This document shows, in pieces, positions 26,916 to 36,240 of a DNA stretch of 45,797 nucleotides. The stretch is from IMG/VR virus record IMGVR_UViG_3300031143_000011, positions 1 through 45,797 of that record, one strand, 5' to 3'. Source of the stretch: a virus. Position 1 is the first letter of the stretch. The number at the start of each line of letters is the position of its first letter. Made by a program: the position numbers and the translations under genes. The notes beneath the pieces are model-generated. The model saw nothing but the letters and a program-made list of their open reading frames with translations, had not been told where the DNA came from and did not search any database.

Positions 26916-27668
26916 TTATTGTTTTTCTTGTTGAATTTGTGTTTGCTCTAAAGCTTGACCAACTTGAACTACTTCTTGTGCTTTTAAGTTTACGCCAGCA
27001 AGTTTCAGTATTTTATATACTAATTCAGTCTCTTCAGAAGAGTGGAGTTTAAAATCTACAGATATATTATCATTATATAAGGGTTTGTCGTTAATAACAA
27101 CATATGCCCATTGAACGTTTGGCGGCCTCATAATATAATTAACACTCATGTCAGGGTGTAGCCCAGCTATAGCATTTGCTGGAGTAGCATCTAATGGATT
27201 TGGATTACCCGCGATACTAACCCTAATCCCAAGATTGGTCAACCTGGCTATAGGTCTCTCAAGTGTTGGAGATGTTAATGGTGATCGTATTGCTGCATTA
27301 AAATCTTTTCTATTTAACATTTCAACAGCGTGTGTACCAACTTCAAACTCCCCCATTCTATAGATTTCGTTCCAAGGGACGTCTAAAGAATCTCCACCCA
27401 AAGGCATGTTTGTATCCATCCAAGCATTATCACGGGTCACCTCAAACTCCCCAACTTTCTCATACAGGACTGTTAGCATATCAGAGTGTTCCTGTGTGTT
27501 ACCCGCCACTCTATTAAATTGATTTATATCATAAAAATATTGTTCAAATATTTCCATTTGAGCGTGGTTAGCTAGTAAGTTAAATTCTTGAGGTGTTATG
27601 TAGCCTCTCTGCTCTTTGTTAGCTAAGACTAATACTCTCTGATATACTGTATCTATACTTACTGCCAT
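26916..27668 (-). CDS. Head-tail connector protein, 250 aa
   Basis: The N-terminus (VLVLANKEQRGYITPQEFNL, then LANHAQMEIFEQYFYDINQF) is a helix-turn-helix-like pattern I associate with connector or ring proteins of Bacteroidota phages. The middle carries beta strands (LDVPWNEIYRMGEFEV) and the end is a Gln-rich helix (about residues 228-250). No enzymatic motif is seen. Order in the gene cluster (after capsid, before the other connector and the nozzle) supports a neck role. It lies downstream of the 27685-27723 hairpin, 17 nt from its 3' arm. Confidence 0.75.
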   Translation of the reverse strand: MAVSIDTVYQRVLVLANKEQRGYITPQEFNLLANHAQMEIFEQYFYDINQFNRVAGNTQEHSDMLTVLYEKVGEFEVTRDNAWMDTNMPLGGDSLDVPWNEIYRMGEFEVGTHAVEMLNRKDFNAAIRSPLTSPTLERPIARLTNLGIRVSIAGNPNPLDATPANAIAGLHPDMSVNYIMRPPNVQWAYVVINDKPLYNDNISVDFKLHSSEETELVYKILKLAGVNLKAQEVVQVGQALEQTQIQQEKQ

Positions 27669-27684
27669 AATTTCTTTTTAGTTT

Positions 27685-27723
27685 TGTAGTTTACGATCGC
27701 CCCGAAGAGCGACCGCATCTACA
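27685..27723 (-). other. UUCG-capped intergenic hairpin
   Basis: On the minus strand GCGGTCGCTC pairs with GGGCGATCGT across a TTCG loop (with three G-U pairs), extended by TGTAG/CTACA around a small internal loop. No T-tract follows, so it is more likely an RNA-stability, processing or attenuation element than a simple terminator. It lies in the 61-nt gap between the 290-aa and 250-aa genes. Confidence 0.65.
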
Positions 27724-27729
27724 GTTAGA

Positions 27730-28602
27730 TTAATTTAATCTTTTTTCAATATTGGAGTAAATCTCCATTCCTTCGTCAGTCTTAAACCAAGCAGCTAAAG
27801 CTGAATAAGGGTGCTCGTCAAATGGTACATTTACTAGTTTTCTATCATTAGAAGCCCAAGTAAATGTTCTTTGGTCAGACGATAGTTTTAATATACCCCT
27901 TTCAGTTGCCTTGATACCAAAGTTTCTAAGTACAACATTCTCATCATTTACTAACTCTAAGAACAAAGCTGGGTTTCTCTTAGCATATAATAGTAAATCT
28001 CTTTTGAGCTCCTTAGAACTCATGTTTGATACCTTAGATCCTATCTCGACACGCATAACAGCTTCCGCCATATCGATATCTAGATTTTGGGCGGCATTTA
28101 AAGCTGCGATTTCCATTTCTATAACTTCAACTTCATCAGCCGCTATAGCTTGAGGCTTATGTTCTACGAACAATCTACCCTTGTGAGGATGATATATCGA
28201 TAGTAGTTTCTGTAAAACTGTTTTGTTTTTAGGAACGAATAAAGAACCATTTTTGAATATAATGTGTTCTAGCCTTTGGTCTCCTTTCATTTCATCAACA
28301 AATGAAGTTCTTTGGTTAGAGGTATGCTTCAACTCTCTTTCATACCCTAGCTCCTCATCAAAATAATGTATATTACTACCTCTTATTAGGTAGGTTAACG
28401 GGGATTTCCTCCCAGTTAAATAATACATTCTATCCTTGATTTCCCAAGCGTCTTTCTTTGGTTTTGGAATTTCCACAACCGGTTTTGTAATCTTTGGTTC
28501 CATAACTACAGTATCTTCAAAAAAGTCTGTAATTACTTCTTCCATTGTTTCGATTTGAGGTTCTACCTCAACTTTCTCTGTTTTTTTAGCTTTTTTAGCC
28601 AT
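27730..28602 (-). CDS. Virion-associated protein of unknown role, 290 aa
   Basis: An N-terminal linker of about 50 residues is alternately Lys- and Glu-rich (MAKKAKKTEKVEVEPQIETM), followed by a beta-rich domain with WEIKDRMYYLTGRKSPLTYL and a KNGSLFVPKNKTVLQKLLSIYHPH segment, and a helical C-terminal half (about residues 155-290). No catalytic motif is apparent. The gene is the first after the capsid terminator and has the same 25-nt A/T-only leader as the scaffold gene, so it probably shares their timing or expression level. Its position suggests a head-completion or capsid-associated role. Confidence 0.72.
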   Translation of the reverse strand: MAKKAKKTEKVEVEPQIETMEEVITDFFEDTVVMEPKITKPVVEIPKPKKDAWEIKDRMYYLTGRKSPLTYLIRGSNIHYFDEELGYERELKHTSNQRTSFVDEMKGDQRLEHIIFKNGSLFVPKNKTVLQKLLSIYHPHKGRLFVEHKPQAIAADEVEVIEMEIAALNAAQNLDIDMAEAVMRVEIGSKVSNMSSKELKRDLLLYAKRNPALFLELVNDENVVLRNFGIKATERGILKLSSDQRTFTWASNDRKLVNVPFDEHPYSALAAWFKTDEGMEIYSNIEKRLN

Positions 28603-28627
28603 AATATAATATAATAATAATTAATAA
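28599..28627 (-). repeat. Conserved 25-nt A/T-only leader, copy 1
   Basis: The 25 nt upstream of the 290-aa gene start, together with its ATG (and one flanking base), are identical to the leader of the scaffold gene (31301-31329). The sequence contains only A and T and no Shine-Dalgarno sequence. It may act as a shared translation-initiation enhancer. Confidence 0.75.
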
Positions 28628-28632
28628 AAATA

Positions 28633-28662
28633 AAAGGACCGAGGCCGAAGCCCCGGTTCTTT
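28633..28662 (-). terminator. Intrinsic terminator after the capsid gene
   Basis: Read on the minus strand, a stem of 13 positions (AAAG, one A-C mismatch, ACCG, GGGC pairing with GCCT, CGGT and CTTT) closes on a perfect UUCG tetraloop and is followed by a T-rich tail. It begins 15 nt downstream of the major capsid stop codon. It is the strongest hairpin I found in the window and is a classical rho-independent terminator. Confidence 0.85.
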
Positions 28663-28677
28663 AAATATAAATAGTGC

Positions 28678-30111
28678 TTAGTTCATTAACATGAAATTGT
28701 TAGCACCTTGAGTAACTAAACATCTTTCTGATAAGTAATGTACTTGCATAGAATCAACACCAGAAGTTAAAGCTCCAACAGAACCAGTAACCCAAGTTTT
28801 TAATTTTCTACTTTCCATTTCAGAAGCTCTGTAACGTACGTGTAAGAAAGGACGTTTCATGTTCTTCCCTAATTGCTCGTCATAAACAGAAGATACACCA
28901 GCTGGAACGACAACACCTCTAATAGCGTTAACTGTATCGTTTAAACCACCTCTTGTTCCTTTGTCATTTAAGTATTTGAAATCAGACTTGTAGAAGTCGT
29001 AAGAACCTCTTCTGAAACCAGAGAAACCTAAGTTTAAAGCCATATCTTCAGAATTATCAAATACTCCGTAAGAAGTACCTCCAGCTCCGTAAGAATTCAT
29101 AGAAGCTAACATGTCATCGATTGCTAGAGAAGTTCCTCTATCAACAAACATCATATTTTCTTCAATTGCTCCATTTTGATCGAATACCGCTAACATAGCA
29201 TCAAACTCAGCTAAATCAGTCGCAGCATTAACACCAGTAACACCAGTAGTTTGGTGACCTCTAGTAGTAATAGCCTGGAATAAACCTTGCGTACCATCTT
29301 GTAAAGCACCACCATCAGTACCACCAATTGCACCAGCATCAGCATGAGCAGTCTCAGCCTCTAACATAGTCATTTCTAAATAATCAGAGAAACGAGCTCT
29401 AGTATCACCTTCAGCTTTTAAGTACCATAAGAATCCGTTTTGTCCTTCTTCACCTGAAACTTCAACCCATCCAATAGAAGTTGCATCAGATCCAGAAACC
29501 TCATAGTAATCTCTCATAATCAAATGCTTATTAGAGTGAGATTTGAATTGTGGAGCGTTTGCAGTTGTTCTTGCAACAGATCCTTTTTCAAACTCAGAAC
29601 CAATAACTAATAATCTAGTATCGCCAGCAGCAACAGTCGTAGAGTTCAAAGCATCAGCAGAAACCATATGGTCATCAGCATAAGCTAAAACTGTAACGTC
29701 ATCACTAGATACAGCTGATACGTAACCCTTAGCTGTAGCTGAAGCATTAGACATAACCACTATATCACCTATACGAACACCGTGGTCTGCACCAACAGAG
29801 TTACCGTCCATGTCGTTTATAATAGTGTATACATTATTAGAGTCTTTATACGTAACCGTATAAGCCAAATGTAATCTACCTTGTTCAGACCAAATTACTC
29901 TATCTGATGCAGAAGCTTCTTCAGCGCCTACTTGAGCTAAAAATCCTGCTATTGTTCTTTTACCATAAACCTCAGCTTCTTTTGCCATAAGGTCCGGTAA
30001 ATATTGTTGAGCCCATCCTTCCGTAGCCGCAGACGTAAAGTCTACGTAGTTGGATGCCAACGTTTGTTTTCTTGGAGCAGCATCTATACCGCTCGCACTT
30101 GTAATTGCCAT
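28678..30111 (-). CDS. Major capsid protein, 477 aa
   Basis: Position after the acidic scaffold gene and before connector genes, and a typical length, point to the major capsid protein. The sequence is Ala/Ser/Gly-rich, has no signal, and contains extended strands, a glycine/acidic central loop, and a closing segment SERCLVTQGANNFMLMN that recalls the conserved C-terminus of HK97-fold capsid proteins of Bacteroidota podoviruses including crAss-like phages. A possible long N-terminal arm spans residues 1-70. It is the only gene here followed at once by a strong terminator (28633-28662), which suits a very abundant transcript. The leader upstream is A/T-only (20 nt after the scaffold stop). Confidence 0.9.
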   Translation of the reverse strand: MAITSASGIDAAPRKQTLASNYVDFTSAATEGWAQQYLPDLMAKEAEVYGKRTIAGFLAQVGAEEASASDRVIWSEQGRLHLAYTVTYKDSNNVYTIINDMDGNSVGADHGVRIGDIVVMSNASATAKGYVSAVSSDDVTVLAYADDHMVSADALNSTTVAAGDTRLLVIGSEFEKGSVARTTANAPQFKSHSNKHLIMRDYYEVSGSDATSIGWVEVSGEEGQNGFLWYLKAEGDTRARFSDYLEMTMLEAETAHADAGAIGGTDGGALQDGTQGLFQAITTRGHQTTGVTGVNAATDLAEFDAMLAVFDQNGAIEENMMFVDRGTSLAIDDMLASMNSYGAGGTSYGVFDNSEDMALNLGFSGFRRGSYDFYKSDFKYLNDKGTRGGLNDTVNAIRGVVVPAGVSSVYDEQLGKNMKRPFLHVRYRASEMESRKLKTWVTGSVGALTSGVDSMQVHYLSERCLVTQGANNFMLMN

Positions 30112-30131
30112 AATTAATTTTTTTTAAATTG

Positions 30132-31304
30132 TTATTTTTTAAATTTGTTATTTTTAAACTTAAAATCAGAAGAATCTTGGCCTAACACTTTAAACTTTAA
30201 ACCTCCGGTTTCAATTTTCCCATGACTTTGTCTTGGGTTCATATCAACGTTTTTAGATTTAGCAATGCTATTTTTCATAGCATCCGCTTTACCTTGTTCA
30301 TAAAAGTGACTAGCGACAGCATCGGGATTCATAGCTGTATATAGAGATTTGTGGTAGCCCTTGGCATCTGACATTTCATTATTTTTGTTCAAAAACTTTT
30401 TGACAAAATTATTGATGTCGCTTTGGTTATTCTTAACCTCCCCAGCGTTATTGACATTAAACCTATACTTCTTATCCCCGACGTTGTATTCAAAACCTTT
30501 GAATTTGTCGTTAAAAACTTGTTCAGTTTTATTTAAGAAAGTAGATTTTTGTGCCTCTGCTATCTTTTGAGTCTCTCCTGACTCCTTATTGTACCTATCA
30601 AAGAAATTAACTGCTTTTTGTTGCTCGTCAGTGAGTTTCGATCCAGCTTTAATCTCTTGATAGTATTTAGACTTTTGCCCGTCTAGGTGGCTTTTAGCGC
30701 TGGCAACTTGCTCTTTAAGCGCTAATTTTTTTCTACGTATATCTCTATCGTCGTCTACATCTTCGTCGAATGAGAATGTATCTTCCATTAGGAAGTTAAT
30801 TTCTTCATTGTTTAAATGAGGTTTTGTTTGCTTATAGAACTCGTGTAGTAGATCATCATTATCCATTTCGCTGTAATCTTGATTAAGCTTAACATAATCA
30901 TTTATATCCCCACCAGTCTCCTCTATGAAGTCGACTAGCTTTTGAATATTTTCTGGTAAAGGTTTTCCAGTAGCTTCAGCTTCCGCCATAGCTTCTTCAA
31001 CTTGCTCTTCAACCTCAACAACTTCCTCATCAGTAATTTCTTCTAATACTGGAGTTTCTTGTGCTTGAACTTCCTCGTGTACTTCTTCTTGTTCTTGTGT
31101 GGTGTCGGCATTTTCAACGCCATCAACCACTCCGCTGTCGTCAGCGTTACTTTCTTTAACTTCATCTTCTTTTGGTGTTGGGGGTTTACTTAAATCCACT
31201 TTTATAACGCTATCGTCTGCAGCGGATTCAAATTTAGTTTCATCAACCTGTACGGTTGTTTCTTGTGTAATCTCTTCGACTACGTTTTCATTTTCTTCTT
31301 CCAT
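30132..31304 (-). CDS. Acidic scaffolding protein, 390 aa
   Basis: The first about 160 residues are extraordinarily acidic (Glu, Asp and Val runs such as EEVVEVEEQVEEAMAEAEAT), followed by a helical, mixed-charge region and a basic C-terminal tail (GGLKFKVLGQ...KFKNNKFKK). An acidic, helical protein with a basic C-terminus directly between portal and capsid genes is the classical layout of a scaffolding protein, whose C-terminus binds the capsid protein. No protease triad is visible. The gene carries an A/T-only 25-nt leader identical to that of the 290-aa gene. Confidence 0.85.
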   Translation of the reverse strand: MEEENENVVEEITQETTVQVDETKFESAADDSVIKVDLSKPPTPKEDEVKESNADDSGVVDGVENADTTQEQEEVHEEVQAQETPVLEEITDEEVVEVEEQVEEAMAEAEATGKPLPENIQKLVDFIEETGGDINDYVKLNQDYSEMDNDDLLHEFYKQTKPHLNNEEINFLMEDTFSFDEDVDDDRDIRRKKLALKEQVASAKSHLDGQKSKYYQEIKAGSKLTDEQQKAVNFFDRYNKESGETQKIAEAQKSTFLNKTEQVFNDKFKGFEYNVGDKKYRFNVNNAGEVKNNQSDINNFVKKFLNKNNEMSDAKGYHKSLYTAMNPDAVASHFYEQGKADAMKNSIAKSKNVDMNPRQSHGKIETGGLKFKVLGQDSSDFKFKNNKFKK

Positions 31305-31329
31305 AATATAATATAATAATAATTAATAA
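31301..31329 (-). repeat. Conserved 25-nt A/T-only leader, copy 2
   Basis: Second copy of the same leader as at 28599-28627, directly upstream of the acidic scaffold gene. The two copies diverge immediately beyond the 25 nt. The coding sequences they precede are unrelated. Confidence 0.75.
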
Positions 31330-31331
31330 TT

Positions 31332-33743
31332 CTAACTAGGATCAAATCTACCCAAACCGAAGTTACCACCTAGTATATCATTACCTGATGACTCAAAGTT
31401 TTTAGCTGGTTTGTTGTTTTGTTTTTGATCTATAAGTTCACTTTGTTGTGAAGCCTGCATTTTTGTTCTACTATCTTTACGATCTTCTTTTACCGTATCC
31501 TTCATGTCAACTTCTTTCATATTCATCTGCTGAAGCTGTTGGTTAATCTCAAACTCAAATTGCATTAACTTCATTTTATGCTGAACTTCTAAATCCATTT
31601 GCTCTGTTTTTAACCCAGCTTTTATTTGTTCTAATTGAGCTTGGCTTTGAGATATTGCTTGATTTTTCTGAACCTCACTTTGAGCAGCCGCTTGTTGAGC
31701 TTGTTGATTAGCCTGTGATTGTACTTGTATGTTTTCTTGTTGCAGCTTTTGGTCGCGCTCCATTTTCTTTTTCCTTCTAATCTTTAACACTTGATTAGCG
31801 AGTTTTACATTTCTAATTTCTCTAACATCAATAGCATCTTCTAAATCTATTATCTTTTGTTGAAGCGCCATTTGTATATTATTTTCAAGTAAAGCTTTCT
31901 CCTCTTCATCTGGTAACAACTCCAAGAATATACCGAAATCATATAAGTGTAACTCCGACATCTCATCTAACGTCGCTAGATTATGTCCACCAATAGCCTG
32001 CATGAACGCGTTTTTAGAAGGAGAATACTCTAGTATATCAGATATTCTAAGAGACAAGCACTCACAAGTTTCAGCCGTCAAGAACAAACCAGCTTGTAAC
32101 ATATGTCTAGTGGCCGTATTTGAATTTGCAGCCGCTAATTTCTGAACACCAACCAAAGCATTTTTATCTGGCATACTACCGTCTCTAGCCTCGTTAAGTC
32201 CAGTCACATCTCTTATCATCTGTAGATAATAATTGTATGTAGCGATTAAAGATTGCATTTTGTTTCCACCAGATCCAGATTGTATTTCTTGAATAGGTAT
32301 TTTACCAGGATTTTGATCACCTTCACTCGTAAAACTTCTACCAATAACAGATCCTGTTTGGAAGAACATGTTTAAAGCTTCTTGTGGACTGTAGTTTGTT
32401 CCATTTCCCAAATCGATTTCAGCTAGACCATCAGCATCAAGATAAACTCCATCTGGAACCATTCTTGACATAACTTGCTGTAACTTTAAATGTGTCAACT
32501 GAATCATATCTGCAAATCCAGTAATTTTTTTAACAAGTGAGTCAATCTTTCCATTATACATCCTAGGTGCAACAATAGAATAATTCATCTTAACCTTAGT
32601 ATAATCGCTTTTAGGCCTCATCATGTTTTTAGCCATCTCCCACTTAAGTAACTTATCTGTACCTAAAATCATGGCACCATCGTAAAGGCACTCTATAGAT
32701 CTCTGTAGCTTAGAGTAGTTGAAGTCCACGTTTTCAGGTGGGTTAAATGAGTCGTCTTTTTCTATAACCTTCATAGAACCACTACCAGTCTCCTTAACTT
32801 TGTAAACCTCATTCATATAGGTTTTGTAGTTGAAATATACAACTTGGATGGTATTAGTGTCTTCTTGGTGCTGAGAGTTATTATTCGATCTATTAGTAGA
32901 CTTGTTCTTCATTATGTCCTCTAGATCTTCCTCTGTTAAGTGGGGAAACTGCTTTGCTAACTCGTTAACCGGGATAGTCTTTACCTCACCAACGTAGTAT
33001 ATATCATCGAAATAAGGGGAATCTGTATAAGAGTATACTAGATTTGCTGGGTCAACATAATCAATCACAACTCCCTCAGAAGTGTTAAAGCTAGTTTTAG
33101 TAGCTCCAATACCTATGACGGTAAGATCGTGGTAAAATCTTTTCTTTATTAACTCAAATTTATTACCATCTAACAAGGTATTTATAGCTTGTTCTTCGGC
33201 GATCTCTACAGCTTGTTTGTAAGACAACTGCATGTGCAACGCTAATTCTTCTTCGGAATCAGGTAGCGTCTCTTCGTTATGCTCTGATATCTGTATTCCA
33301 AAAGCATCCTCTGTAAAAGCATTTAAGTCCTTTGTTCGCATATCAGCTAATATAGAATCCATGTATGCTGTTCTTTTGCTTACACCATAAGGATCTTGAG
33401 AATATGCTTTTATATCGTACATTCTCTCGCTCATACCGTTGACTACAATGTCAACAAACTTTGAAATTATAGGGACTGGCGTCCAATCTAAATTAAGATA
33501 GGACAAATCACCGTTTATCGACAACTCATCCTTATACTTTTGAATAGACTGCTCGCCTCGAGCGTACAATCTTAAATTATGAAAATCGTTTTGATTAGAT
33601 CTATATCTACTAGAACTCCTATCGTTATTAAACCATTCTTGCTCTATAGCTTTACCAACTTTTAAACCATACTCGTAACTTAGCTTTTCAGCGTCACTCA
33701 CGGTTTGACTTGGGAAATAACTTTTAATGCCAGACTCTGCCAT
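31332..33743 (-). CDS. Portal protein, 803 aa
   Basis: The sequence is of podovirus portal type: an N-terminal stretch with LRLYARGEQSIQKYKDELS and LNLDWTPVPIISKFVDIVVNGM, beta-rich wing region (about residues 180-330), then stem and crown helices, and finally a long Gln-rich coiled coil (about residues 640-740, ...QQENIQVQSQANQQAQQAAA) that would form a barrel. The position immediately downstream of the large terminase supports the assignment. Length (803 aa) is within the range of portals of Bacteroidota podoviruses. It is preceded by TerL with a 5-nt gap. Confidence 0.9.
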   Translation of the reverse strand: MAESGIKSYFPSQTVSDAEKLSYEYGLKVGKAIEQEWFNNDRSSSRYRSNQNDFHNLRLYARGEQSIQKYKDELSINGDLSYLNLDWTPVPIISKFVDIVVNGMSERMYDIKAYSQDPYGVSKRTAYMDSILADMRTKDLNAFTEDAFGIQISEHNEETLPDSEEELALHMQLSYKQAVEIAEEQAINTLLDGNKFELIKKRFYHDLTVIGIGATKTSFNTSEGVVIDYVDPANLVYSYTDSPYFDDIYYVGEVKTIPVNELAKQFPHLTEEDLEDIMKNKSTNRSNNNSQHQEDTNTIQVVYFNYKTYMNEVYKVKETGSGSMKVIEKDDSFNPPENVDFNYSKLQRSIECLYDGAMILGTDKLLKWEMAKNMMRPKSDYTKVKMNYSIVAPRMYNGKIDSLVKKITGFADMIQLTHLKLQQVMSRMVPDGVYLDADGLAEIDLGNGTNYSPQEALNMFFQTGSVIGRSFTSEGDQNPGKIPIQEIQSGSGGNKMQSLIATYNYYLQMIRDVTGLNEARDGSMPDKNALVGVQKLAAANSNTATRHMLQAGLFLTAETCECLSLRISDILEYSPSKNAFMQAIGGHNLATLDEMSELHLYDFGIFLELLPDEEEKALLENNIQMALQQKIIDLEDAIDVREIRNVKLANQVLKIRRKKKMERDQKLQQENIQVQSQANQQAQQAAAQSEVQKNQAISQSQAQLEQIKAGLKTEQMDLEVQHKMKLMQFEFEINQQLQQMNMKEVDMKDTVKEDRKDSRTKMQASQQSELIDQKQNNKPAKNFESSGNDILGGNFGLGRFDPS

Positions 33744-33748
33744 ATTTA

Positions 33749-35965
33749 TTACTTGATTATTTGTGAATTGTTTCCAGTGTTCGTGTACCTAGAAACACTT
33801 ATGTTTAATTTGGGTTTTTCAACCTTTGCGTTTGGTGCGTATAAATGTCTGTTGTTAGCCATAATCGCTAATCCAGAACTTATTGATGCATCGTGCTTTG
33901 TTCTTTTGTTTATATCGAACTTCGTCCAATCATTCAGGAGTTCATTAAAATAACAATCTCCGTGAGTTCCATCTTGTTTAATACCTACGTGACCCTGTAT
34001 ATACATTTCAATCGCAGCGGCATGTGCTTGTTTTATATCTTCACTTGAATTGGGTATCCCACCAACCTCTTTTTCTGCTACAGATAATTTGTTCCAAATT
34101 TTATCAGGTCTGTTCATGCTAAACCCTCTATATCCTCTTCGTCTTAGATAGTACAGTAGACGTGGTTTGTTGTTCTCCGCTAATATTGGCATTCCATAAA
34201 AAACTAAAGCCATTAGAACGTCTTCAAAGAACATCTCAGCTGTTGGGGGTCTTGATAGGTATTCTAAAAAAAAGCTGTTCGCTGGAGCCTCTTCCATTGA
34301 GAATCTAGTTAAACCGTGCAGAGCTCCTTTTGATCCAATTCCATCTACTGTCCCTGATATATCGTAACTATCACAACCAAAAGCTCCCATGTGTTCGTTT
34401 CCTGGGTGTTTAACGCCATTCTTCAGTACAACTCTATTTTGTAACTCTTGAGGTGGAACCCAGCTTACTTTGAATCTGCCTTTTGGATCTGGATAAAATA
34501 TAACTTGGGAATCTTTGATCCCATTAACCCATTGAAAATTCCCTTGAGTAATTCCTAGAGTATTTTTCATCTCTTCGTTATAATCGATCTGCTCGTATAG
34601 TTTAACTAAGTTAAATATACTTCCCTTAGTCTCGTCTCTAAACGCATGCTCTGTTGTTCTTGGGAACTGACGGTAGAATTCATTTAATCCATCTGAATCG
34701 TCTTTTAAACCATCAACCTCATTTTGCCAGTTATCTATTACACCTACATCTATTAATTCACCGTTTGGGTCGAATCGATCGATATCAGGAGTAGTAAAGA
34801 CTGGAACTCCGTACTCGTCAATAAACCCTTCGTAGTTCCACTCCATTGGGATAAAAAGAGAGTATAAGCCAGACTTTGTCTGACCATTTCTATTTCGCTT
34901 CGTGACATCTGATGAGTTGTATAATTTCTTAAAGTTCTCCCCTCCTTTATCTAAAGCATTTGACGTTGATCCCATCATACACTTACCGATAATCCTCGAT
35001 CCTAATCTTAAACAAGTTTTTGTAACTCTCCAGTTATTTAATATATTATCTGGTCTTTCCCATTTACCACTTTCATCATGTACTAGTAGAGCTAATTTTT
35101 CACCATCATAACTATTGTCTCCAGTATTCTTCCAGTCAATTGTTGTATCTAATCCTTGTATGTCCTCCAGCTTTTCATTAGCCGTAATCTTTTTTCTCGT
35201 AAACTTACTAGCAGGTACACGGTAAGCAAGCTCGGACTTTGGGCGATCCATACCATCTTGGACAGGTTTGAAAAAGAATGGGTAGTTAATTGATATAGGG
35301 ACAACTTTGTCGGTAAACATTTTTTTAGCATCTGCTCCTGATTTAGATAGTATTCCATATCTACTATCACTCGCGAGAGTGGCTAAATTAACGGTTTCCG
35401 CTGAAGACATAAAAGAAAATCCAGATCTTCTATTCTTAAGGTAGCACATCCCATAACATCTTTTATCTGCTTTACAAGCTTCCCAAAATATAAAGAACAA
35501 TCTATTTGCTTCTCTAAAGTCTGGTGCTCCAACGTCAATCTTACTCCATTGTAAGTACATGTATTGAGTACCTGTTATCCAAACCGGTTTACCATCATTT
35601 GTAAACCAAAATCCTTCCTCTCTTCTTCTAAACTCTTCGTCTATATAATCGTGCCACTGGTCCTTTTGATCCTCTGGATAAGCACGCCAATCAAAGATGT
35701 TCTTTAAGCGCTCTAATTCCTTCGGTTGAGTAAACTTAACCCATTTATCTTTCGGGTCCTTATACACGTCCTTAGGTACCTTAGGTAGAGCGATAACTAG
35801 GTTTTGTATCTCTATGATTTCTCCTATTTGACCGTTGTGAGATAGTATTATTATGTCATGCTCTTTGTCATAACCATACTTCCACTTCTTACCTTTATTC
35901 ATCCTATGAATAGTGGTAGTTTTTATCGGTTCAACCGTTTTAACTAATGTTTGTTCGTAGATCAT
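33749..35965 (-). CDS. terL: Terminase large subunit, 738 aa
   Basis: The ATPase domain has a Walker A-like segment at about residues 177-184 (KNRRSGFS, in place of GxxxxGK[T/S]) and a Walker B-like segment LALLVHDE at 291-298 with Asp 297 and catalytic Glu 298. The C-terminal nuclease domain shows Asp 532 in FGCDSYD, and Asp 692 in KHDASISSG, fitting an RNase H-like nuclease. Together they package phage DNA through the portal. The gene overlaps the putative small subunit gene by 4 nt (ATGA), as terminase pairs often do. The P-loop is degenerate, lacking the usual terminal Lys-Ser/Thr. Confidence 0.93.
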   Translation of the reverse strand: MIYEQTLVKTVEPIKTTTIHRMNKGKKWKYGYDKEHDIIILSHNGQIGEIIEIQNLVIALPKVPKDVYKDPKDKWVKFTQPKELERLKNIFDWRAYPEDQKDQWHDYIDEEFRRREEGFWFTNDGKPVWITGTQYMYLQWSKIDVGAPDFREANRLFFIFWEACKADKRCYGMCYLKNRRSGFSFMSSAETVNLATLASDSRYGILSKSGADAKKMFTDKVVPISINYPFFFKPVQDGMDRPKSELAYRVPASKFTRKKITANEKLEDIQGLDTTIDWKNTGDNSYDGEKLALLVHDESGKWERPDNILNNWRVTKTCLRLGSRIIGKCMMGSTSNALDKGGENFKKLYNSSDVTKRNRNGQTKSGLYSLFIPMEWNYEGFIDEYGVPVFTTPDIDRFDPNGELIDVGVIDNWQNEVDGLKDDSDGLNEFYRQFPRTTEHAFRDETKGSIFNLVKLYEQIDYNEEMKNTLGITQGNFQWVNGIKDSQVIFYPDPKGRFKVSWVPPQELQNRVVLKNGVKHPGNEHMGAFGCDSYDISGTVDGIGSKGALHGLTRFSMEEAPANSFFLEYLSRPPTAEMFFEDVLMALVFYGMPILAENNKPRLLYYLRRRGYRGFSMNRPDKIWNKLSVAEKEVGGIPNSSEDIKQAHAAAIEMYIQGHVGIKQDGTHGDCYFNELLNDWTKFDINKRTKHDASISSGLAIMANNRHLYAPNAKVEKPKLNISVSRYTNTGNNSQIIK

Positions 35966-36240
35966 TTAGATCTACCTTCAGCGAATCCTTTAAAGGTTTT
36001 ATCCTTAACGTCTTCTATTACTTTTCCTTCTAAAAGGTTCTCCTCCTCCTCAATCCTAGTAAGTATTTCAAAAGCATCAAAAATAGCTAGTTTTTTAGAG
36101 GCAGCTGCATTCTTTAACTTATCAGCTGTCAAATCATCTTCCGAGTCAGTGACTATAGCTTCTTTCGCTACTTTAATTAACTCCTCCACTGCTTTGTGCC
36201 CAGCTAGGATTATACTCCTCTTCGTCTCCTTGATGTTCAT
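35962..36240 (-). CDS. Putative terminase small subunit, 92 aa
   Basis: The chosen start (MNIKETKRSIILAGHKAVEE) is the second Met in a longer frame that begins at 36309; the longer version would overlap the upstream gene by 137 nt and adds an unrelated hydrophobic stretch, whereas this start gives a compact helical protein. The protein is alpha-helical and charged (VAKEAIVTDSEDD, KKLAIFDAFEILTRIEEEE) and ends in a basic tail. Its position just before TerL with a 4-nt overlap is the main reason for the small-terminase call; no DNA-binding motif is decisive. Confidence 0.7.
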   Translation of the reverse strand: MNIKETKRSIILAGHKAVEELIKVAKEAIVTDSEDDLTADKLKNAAASKKLAIFDAFEILTRIEEEENLLEGKVIEDVKDKTFKGFAEGRSK

